A stretch of DNA of 19,635 nt from Anaerolineaceae bacterium (lineage in GTDB: Bacteria; Chloroflexota; Anaerolineae; Anaerolineales; Anaerolineaceae), in NCBI GenBank assembly GCA_027348305.1, contig DAIEPS010000011.1:1-19635 (forward strand). The letters are read 5' to 3'. The notes beneath the pieces were generated by a model. That model saw only the letters and a list, made by a program, of their open reading frames with translations, was not told where the DNA came from and ran no database searches. Below are positions 14,902 to 19,635 of the stretch, one piece after another. How positions within the stretch are numbered: position 1 is the stretch's first letter; the number at the start of each line of letters is the position of its first letter. The position numbers and the translations under genes were made by a program.

Positions 14902-16062
14902 TTATGGGGTGGCGGTGGGTGAAACGTTGGATCCGGTGCCGGTTCCAGACCAACCAAAGACGCGGAAGAGGCTGACGGTGCCGAAATTGACGTAGATCGG
15001 TTCACCATCTGTGGTGCTGCCGCTTTGTCTCACCACGACCACAGACCATCTGAAGATATGGTTGGTGTTATCCAATGGGCGCATGCTTGCGGGGACGATG
15101 AATTTGGTCTCCGTGACATACTGCACCATTTTCTTTTCTCCGCCCGAGGTCACATCTTCAACGGTGATGGCATATCTATCATTTTCGCGCAGCGTGCCGA
15201 CAGATGCCCATTGCAGGGTAATGGTGTCATTCAGGTTGGTATAGACAGTGCCGTCCGCGGGCAGCAGCAGGCTGGCCTGAGCGTATGGCGGGGGAAGAGT
15301 CGGGGTTGGGGTTGGGCCGGCAGTTGGCTTTCTTTCACACAATGGCAGGGATAACTGCATCCCTGTGTAGACTACATCCGAGGCCATGTTGTTGAACGTC
15401 TTGATGGATTCCATGCTGATGTTGTAATTCAAGGAAATGCCCATCAGAGTGTCGCCATCAACAACAGTATAAGGGACAGTACCGCAGGCATTTTCGGTGG
15501 CTTCCTGGGCACTCAGGGTGGCGGTAGGCATGGGTGAAGCGGTGGGCGTCGGAACAGGAACCATAATGGTTTGTCCCTCGGTCAGTGTCAAACAATCTGC
15601 ATCCAAATTATTAAGTTTTACGATGCTGTTGACTGAAACACCATACATGGCGGCGATCAAGCTGCATGAATCCTGCGCCTTGACGACATAGCTGACTGGC
15701 GGCAGGTTGGTGGGGGTTGGCGCCATTGTGGGTTCCGTGGTGGGCGCTGGTGTATTAGTGCTGGTGGGAGTTAACGTGATGGTTGGTGTGACTGTAGGTT
15801 CGGCAATACTGCCGGTGCCTTTTAGAATGACAAAGATCAAAGCTGCACCCAGACCCAAAACCAAGACCACCAGACCAAGTACGGCGGGCAGGCTTAATTT
15901 TAGTTCGGGCAGCTTTGGAGATTGCACAGGGCTTGGGGCGGTGGCTTTGGTGGAAGTGGTGAAGTTTCTGCCGCAAACCAGACAGCGAGTGGCATTCTCG
16001 CTCAGGCGAGTTCCACAGGTAGGACAAACTTTGGTGGGTGAAGTATTGGTTTCAGGACTCAT
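14902..16062 (-). CDS. Zinc-ribbon, single-pass membrane protein with two LysM domains
   Basis: A 386-residue protein. The N-terminal zinc ribbon has CPTC (Cys13, Cys16) and CLVC (Cys27, Cys30). A Pro/Lys linker leads to one transmembrane helix (about 57-80), so the ribbon should be cytoplasmic and the remainder outside. Thr/Pro-rich linkers surround two LysM peptidoglycan-binding modules (about 124-170, SYVVKAQDSCSLIAAMYGVS; about 197-241, PYTVVDGDTLMGISLNYNIS). A beta-rich, Ig/fibronectin-like domain follows (about 262-372), then a Thr/Pro tail. It probably anchors to or senses the cell wall; no catalytic motif is seen. The two LysM modules each carry extra cysteines (Cys133/157 and Cys193/242) that could form disulfides. 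The ATG at 16062 has GGAAG 10 nt upstream. It diverges from hemW across 101 bp. Confidence 0.85.
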   Translation of the reverse strand: MSPETNTSPTKVCPTCGTRLSENATRCLVCGRNFTTSTKATAPSPVQSPKLPELKLSLPAVLGLVVLVLGLGAALIFVILKGTGSIAEPTVTPTITLTPTSTNTPAPTTEPTMAPTPTNLPPVSYVVKAQDSCSLIAAMYGVSVNSIVKLNNLDADCLTLTEGQTIMVPVPTPTASPMPTATLSAQEATENACGTVPYTVVDGDTLMGISLNYNISMESIKTFNNMASDVVYTGMQLSLPLCERKPTAGPTPTPTLPPPYAQASLLLPADGTVYTNLNDTITLQWASVGTLRENDRYAITVEDVTSGGEKKMVQYVTETKFIVPASMRPLDNTNHIFRWSVVVVRQSGSTTDGEPIYVNFGTVSLFRVFGWSGTGTGSNVSPTATP

Positions 16063-16095
16063 ATATTTTTATCTTCCAAGAGGGTCAAAAGAGAA

Positions 16096-16104
16096 ATTAT
16101 AACA
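16096..16104 (-). promoter_or_regulatory. Extended -10 promoter of the LysM gene
   Basis: The minus strand reads TG-T-TATAAT, an extended -10 box that needs little or no -35. It predicts a leader of about 26 nt that contains the GGAAG ribosome-binding site. Confidence 0.5.
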
Positions 16105-16127
16105 TCACTAATGACCACTGGTTTCCT

Positions 16128-16155
16128 TTGCAAGGGTTTGAGTGTGTGATATTCT
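16128..16155 (+). promoter_or_regulatory. hemW promoter, predicting a leaderless mRNA
   Basis: TTGCAA (16128-16133), a 16-nt spacer and TATTCT (16150-16155) end 8 nt before the hemW ATG at 16164. Transcription should begin at or 1-2 nt before the start codon. No Shine-Dalgarno sequence precedes the ATG. Confidence 0.5.
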
Positions 16156-16163
16156 AGAAATCG

Positions 16164-17366
16164 ATGAATAGCACCAGCCTCTATTTTCATGTTCCATTCT
16201 GCAACCGTAGGTGCGGTTATTGTGATTTTAACACATTTGCAGGCATGAAATCCTTTATACCGCAATATGTGGAGGCTGTGTGTCAAGAGTTGAAAATCGT
16301 TTCTGGTGCTGCTGCGGAAAAGATAAAAATCGGAACCATCTTTTTTGGAGGCGGTACACCTTCGCTGCTGTCGGTTCCTCAGTATAAAAGGATCCTTGAA
16401 GTAAGCAGAGAATGCTTTGAAATGAACGAAACGTCAGAAATCACTATTGAAGCGAACCCGGGGACGGTCAATCGTGAGTATTTGCAGGGCATCCGTGAGG
16501 CGGGCGTCAACCGAATCAGCTTTGGCATGCAATCCGCGCATCATGATGACCTGCACATCCTTGACCGCCAGCACCAGCACGAAGATGTGATCAATTCCGT
16601 AGCCTGGAGCAAAGAAGCCGGTTTTGAACACATCAACCTTGACCTGATCTTTGGCATCCCCGGGCAGAGCCTTACGCGTTGGAACGAAACGCTGGACCTG
16701 GCGTTGGCTGAAAAGATCGATCACTTTTCACTGTATTCACTGATCGTTGAAGAGGGCACTCCCATGCATCATTGGGTTGAGCGTGGGCTGCTTGAATCCC
16801 CGGATGAAGACCTGGCAGCAGACATGTACGAGACTGCCATGGATCGTCTGGATAAGGCTGGTTTTCTCCAATACGAGATCTCCAACTGGGCCAGACTTGG
16901 TGAAACGGATAATCGCTGCCAGCACAACCTGCAATACTGGCGCTTTCTGCCATACCTCGGCATCGGTGCCGGAGCACACGGCTTCATCAACGCTATTCGG
17001 ACTGAAAATGTCGGCGGCATCCCTGAGTACATTCAGAGACTTAAGAATGACCAGCCAACTGCTTTTCCGGGCAGCCCGGCGGGCAAACCGGCCGAAAAAC
17101 TTTCCACCTGGGACATGATGCAGGAATTCATGATGGTCGGCTTTCGCCTTACCGATGAGGGTGTCTCAGACAACGATTTTCATGCTTTGTTTGGTCAAAG
17201 CATTAATGCCGTTTTTAACAAGCAAATTGACCATTTGTTGAAACAAGGGTTGATCGAGAGGCATCCGCAAAGCCAATCGCGCCTTCGATTAACCAGACGT
17301 GGAAAGTTATTCGGCAACCAGGTTTTTGCCCAATTTGTGGGGAATGATCTACCGGCAGAAATGTGA
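16164..17366 (+). CDS. hemW: HemW-type radical SAM protein (putative heme chaperone)
   Basis: A 400-residue radical SAM protein. The 4Fe-4S motif C-x3-C-x2-C is at Cys13, Cys17 and Cys20, in HVPFCNRRCGYCDF. The SAM-binding GGGTPSLL lies about 54-61. ISFGMQSAHHDDL and LDLIFGIPGQSL are family motifs. The block RCQHNLQYWRFLPYLGIGAGAHGF is the conserved HemW region that includes the proposed heme-binding His, and the C-terminal part has the expected HemN-like domain. The C-x2-C-x-Phe form, with no fourth cysteine after the cluster motif, separates it from coproporphyrinogen oxidase HemN. HemW is known to bind heme and deliver it to respiratory enzymes. No heme-biosynthesis gene is adjacent. The ATG at 16164 is placed by the promoter and by the family start; its stop codon lies 11 bp from that of the converging L,D-transpeptidase gene. 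Confidence 0.9.
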   Translation: MNSTSLYFHVPFCNRRCGYCDFNTFAGMKSFIPQYVEAVCQELKIVSGAAAEKIKIGTIFFGGGTPSLLSVPQYKRILEVSRECFEMNETSEITIEANPGTVNREYLQGIREAGVNRISFGMQSAHHDDLHILDRQHQHEDVINSVAWSKEAGFEHINLDLIFGIPGQSLTRWNETLDLALAEKIDHFSLYSLIVEEGTPMHHWVERGLLESPDEDLAADMYETAMDRLDKAGFLQYEISNWARLGETDNRCQHNLQYWRFLPYLGIGAGAHGFINAIRTENVGGIPEYIQRLKNDQPTAFPGSPAGKPAEKLSTWDMMQEFMMVGFRLTDEGVSDNDFHALFGQSINAVFNKQIDHLLKQGLIERHPQSQSRLRLTRRGKLFGNQVFAQFVGNDLPAEM

Positions 17367-17380
17367 TCCGATTTGGATCA
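17364..17380. repeat. Inverted repeat joining the stop codons of hemW and the L,D-transpeptidase gene
   Basis: TGATCC (17364-17369) and GGATCA (17375-17380) are perfect complements with a 5-nt loop. The TGA of hemW opens one arm and the TGA of the opposite-strand gene opens the other. There is no T-run, so it could be at best a weak shared terminator. Confidence 0.5.
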
Positions 17381-18439
17381 GAAAACGTGCACCCGGGTGC
17401 CGTAACCGTTGGTTTCCATCAACTGTGGATCGGCTTCAGGGGTCGCCCAGCGGTAGATCCAACGCGCTTCATCCGTTTTCATGTTGATGCAGCCATGGCT
17501 CTTGCGCACGCCAAAATCCTGGTGCCAGTGCGTTCCGTGGAAGGCTACGCCATTCTTCATTTCAAAGAACGAAGTCCATGAAACACCTGGCAGCACATAA
17601 GCGCCGTTGGTGTAATTGTTGTAAGGTTCCTGATAGCCCATGTGCTTGGAAAGCATTTTGGATTGAATATTAAAATATCCGGTTGGGGTATTCCAGGTTG
17701 ATCCGCTGGGGGGTGTGTAATTCAAACCAGAGGAAATCTTGGTGTGCAGCACGATTTTTCCGTCTTCGTAAGCGGTTAATTCCTGGTCTTCGAGGGATAC
17801 TTCGATGAACTTTTTATCAGGGTCTACATCCGTGGCAATAGGCGACATTTCAGAAGGCAGCACCTGGCGGGCATGCTTGGCCGGGATGTAGTAATCCATA
17901 TTCTCGGCGTATTTCAACATCTCGTCGCGTATACGATACCAGGTTTCGCCGTCAGGACCTTCGGCAATCCCCACTGCCCAATGCACGGTATCGTAATAGA
18001 GCCGGTAGCTCTCCGTCCAAACGCCTGGGGTGCGTTGAAACATACTCTGGGTGAATGGGACGGTGATCTCGATCGGGGTCAACCCTTCAGGCAGGTAAGA
18101 CGGCACCTGGTTGAGTTTGACGGCAACAGGCTGCACCGATGCGCAGTGGATGAATCCACCCCATACACGGTACCATTTGGGATTGTATTTAGGTTTCTTG
18201 TCAGAAATCACTTCGTAATAAACAGGCAGGATCTCATCACGTTGACGTTGGAATTTGATCGGACTTTCTTCGTCAGGTCGGCTGTAGACACTGAGTGTTT
18301 GTGACGAATCCACAGCGATGCGAATCAACGGGCCACTATCCTGTAATTCAGCAAAATTATAGGCACGAGTAAATGCCAGGCTGGAAAGGGTCATTCCGGC
18401 AAGTTTTAGAAAGCTGCGACGGGAGTATTGTTGACTCAT
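17378..18439 (-). CDS. Tat-exported L,D-transpeptidase (YkuD domain)
   Basis: A 353-residue exported cell-wall enzyme. The N-terminus carries a twin-arginine signal (SRRSFLKLAG, Arg7-Arg8, then a hydrophobic stretch ending near Ala-Tyr-Asn), so it is probably exported folded. Residues about 35-190 form SH3-like or related beta domains. The YkuD catalytic domain covers about 209-353. His301 in VAFHGTHWH and the SHGCINM motif (Ser314-His315-Gly316-Cys317) supply the catalytic His and nucleophile Cys. Such enzymes make 3-3 peptidoglycan crosslinks or attach proteins to the wall. The ATG at 18439 has no Shine-Dalgarno and a -10 box 9 nt away. It lies 33 bp downstream of recJ, but a strong promoter at the recJ end suggests independent transcription. 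Confidence 0.9.
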   Translation of the reverse strand: MSQQYSRRSFLKLAGMTLSSLAFTRAYNFAELQDSGPLIRIAVDSSQTLSVYSRPDEESPIKFQRQRDEILPVYYEVISDKKPKYNPKWYRVWGGFIHCASVQPVAVKLNQVPSYLPEGLTPIEITVPFTQSMFQRTPGVWTESYRLYYDTVHWAVGIAEGPDGETWYRIRDEMLKYAENMDYYIPAKHARQVLPSEMSPIATDVDPDKKFIEVSLEDQELTAYEDGKIVLHTKISSGLNYTPPSGSTWNTPTGYFNIQSKMLSKHMGYQEPYNNYTNGAYVLPGVSWTSFFEMKNGVAFHGTHWHQDFGVRKSHGCINMKTDEARWIYRWATPEADPQLMETNGYGTRVHVF

Positions 18440-18448
18440 ATTGTCTGA

Positions 18449-18476
18449 ATTATACCAGCAGATTATTGGATTTCAA
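18449..18476 (-). promoter_or_regulatory. Promoter of the L,D-transpeptidase gene overlapping the recJ end, predicting a (nearly) leaderless mRNA
   Basis: On the minus strand TTGAAA (18476-18471, overlapping the recJ stop codon), a 16-nt spacer and a perfect TATAAT (18454-18449) form a near-consensus promoter. Only 9 nt lie between the -10 box and the ATG, so the mRNA should start within 0-3 nt of the start codon. Confidence 0.6.
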
Positions 18477-19635
18477 TGGTTCACCAGCGTGGAAGGATCG
18501 CAGCGTAAGGCATAGCGCCGGTAGGCCTGTGTTTCTGCAATGGCTTTTTGGATTTGTTTTTTGAGATCTTTTTGTGTGACTTGGTCTGCGGTTCCTCCTG
18601 AAGCTATATGTACAGTTTTTTCGGTCTCTTCAAGAATGGTGATATCTCCGCGTGCCGCCAGCCAGCGTACGACGAGCTTTACAATTTCCAGCGAGGTGGC
18701 GGTTTGAGCAGTGAACCGATCAAAGTTAAAAATAGTAAGTTTGTCATTCAATCCATTTTTAATCATTTGGGCGACGGTTTTTAGGATCATTTCTGTTTCA
18801 TACTCAAGCGGTTCATCTCCAAACCAATAGATGATTTCCGGGTTTACTTTATTAATAATTTCATCAAGGATGGTTTGGGTTGGCGGGAGGGTTCTCATAA
18901 CCAGGATTTTAGCTGGATTTAGTTCGGACCTGGATTTTCCAGGTGTGGACGTCCGGTCAAGTCCTTCACTAAAAATTTCAGGTTGATATTCGACAATTAG
19001 ATCGCGAAGGATCATAATTCTCGAACTATTTTTACGATAATCGAAGTGTTGAATTATTTTCGTCTTTTTTTCATTGAGTAAAATGGTTTCTGCTTCCACC
19101 GGACGAAAATCAAGCCACTCGAGCTGCACTTGCGGCTGCCCTTTGTAGGTCGATGCGCGCGCGCTGAGAGCCAGGTCAAAGAGACCCTCAGGCTGTGGCA
19201 GACCTGCTGCTTGCCACCACAAGATTTTCGAGGGTTGACCCTGGGCGTCCTCGACTACCAACTGAAGATGCTCTTTTGTTTTTCCGATCGGGGTTGCACT
19301 CAACAAGCGCATATTTTTGACAGCCATCACTATGGGCGGATTTCCCGCGCCGAATGGCGCCAACTGGTCGATGGATTGGAGCAGTGAGAGGTCGATCTGT
19401 GAGGGCTGCTGCCACATGTCGATCTGAAGTTCATTCGTGATGGGGTGCAGCAGCATCTGGTGTTCAACAGCAATATCCAATTCTCGCTGGAATTGTCTAA
19501 AAAAATTAGGGACTAATGCAAGTCCTGCGGCCATGGGATGTCCGCCGAATCCGTTCAAAATAACTTTTTGTGTTGCAATGGCTTCAGTTATGTGTAATCC
19601 TTCAACCGAGCGCGCTGACCCGCGCATAATGCCGT
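18473..19635 (-). CDS. recJ: Single-stranded-DNA exonuclease RecJ, C-terminal part (5' end beyond window)
   Basis: The minus-strand frame is open through the right edge, so the N-terminal DHH catalytic domain is outside the window. Visible are the end of the DHHA1 domain, with MRGSARSVEGLHI and the conserved GFGGHPMAAGLAL. A beta-rich OB-type region follows (about 95-190 of the visible part, including LAPFGAGNPPIVMAVKNMRL), which binds DNA in RecJ. A further ~190-residue extension then runs to the end, with LPPTQTILDEIINKVNPEIIYWFGDEP and a helical, lysine-rich tail. RecJ degrades single-stranded DNA 5' to 3' in recombination and mismatch or base-excision repair. The extension is reminiscent of the extra C-terminal domains of Deinococcus or Firmicutes RecJ, but I cannot assign it. 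The internal Met at 19627 is not the true start. Confidence 0.88.
   Translation of the reverse strand, partial: GIMRGSARSVEGLHITEAIATQKVILNGFGGHPMAAGLALVPNFFRQFQRELDIAVEHQMLLHPITNELQIDMWQQPSQIDLSLLQSIDQLAPFGAGNPPIVMAVKNMRLLSATPIGKTKEHLQLVVEDAQGQPSKILWWQAAGLPQPEGLFDLALSARASTYKGQPQVQLEWLDFRPVEAETILLNEKKTKIIQHFDYRKNSSRIMILRDLIVEYQPEIFSEGLDRTSTPGKSRSELNPAKILVMRTLPPTQTILDEIINKVNPEIIYWFGDEPLEYETEMILKTVAQMIKNGLNDKLTIFNFDRFTAQTATSLEIVKLVVRWLAARGDITILEETEKTVHIASGGTADQVTQKDLKKQIQKAIAETQAYRRYALRCDPSTLVNH

Overview
The window looks like a piece of a chromosome from the phylum Chloroflexota, most likely class Anaerolineae. This is inferred from gene architectures, not from a marker gene. The main clues are a zinc-ribbon/transmembrane/LysM protein with Thr-Pro linkers, a CapA-like lipoprotein with an altered metal motif, a Tat-exported L,D-transpeptidase and a RecJ with a long C-terminal extension. 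No rRNA, tRNA, CRISPR array, integrase or transposase is visible. Thirteen protein genes are supported, two of them cut by the window edges.

Left part (1-3653). A truncated TIM-barrel-like glycosidase candidate on the minus strand (1-1236) diverges from a plus-strand pair: an extended/atypical SDR epimerase-like protein (1339-2247) and a GH57 alpha-glucan-type glycosidase (2256-3653).

Alpha-glucan pair and minus block (3657-9374). A 1158-residue GH13-family protein lies tail to tail with the GH57 gene, with only 3 bp between their stop codons. Upstream of it on the minus strand are an AlkZ-related winged-helix protein and an SCP2/archaeal-type thiolase.

AT-rich spacer (9375-10043). About 670 bp without a convincing gene hold several inverted repeats and the promoter of the next operon.

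Plus-strand operon (10044-14743). The order is CapA-like lipoprotein, cyclase-family (kynurenine formamidase-like) hydrolase, a GC-rich palindromic element, class III aminotransferase, thioredoxin reductase and a clear intrinsic terminator. The cyclase, aminotransferase and reductase suggest amino-acid or amine metabolism with a redox enzyme, but the pathway is not resolved.

Right part (14855-19635). A minus-strand LysM/zinc-ribbon membrane protein with its own terminator diverges from hemW. hemW converges on a Tat-dependent L,D-transpeptidase gene, which sits downstream of the truncated recJ. The LysM protein, L,D-transpeptidase, CapA-like lipoprotein and possible edge glycosidase give the window a cell-envelope flavour, while GH57 and GH13 form an alpha-glucan module.

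The most interesting cross-cutting signal is at translation starts. Three genes (SDR, hemW, L,D-transpeptidase) have a -10 box ending only 7-9 nt before the ATG, so their mRNAs should be leaderless or nearly so, whereas neighbouring genes carry Shine-Dalgarno sequences. I did not find a clearly new defence or mobile system. The least explained items are the GH13 protein's large flanking regions, the degenerate-metal CapA lipoprotein with its unusual promoter and leader, and the AT-rich spacer.
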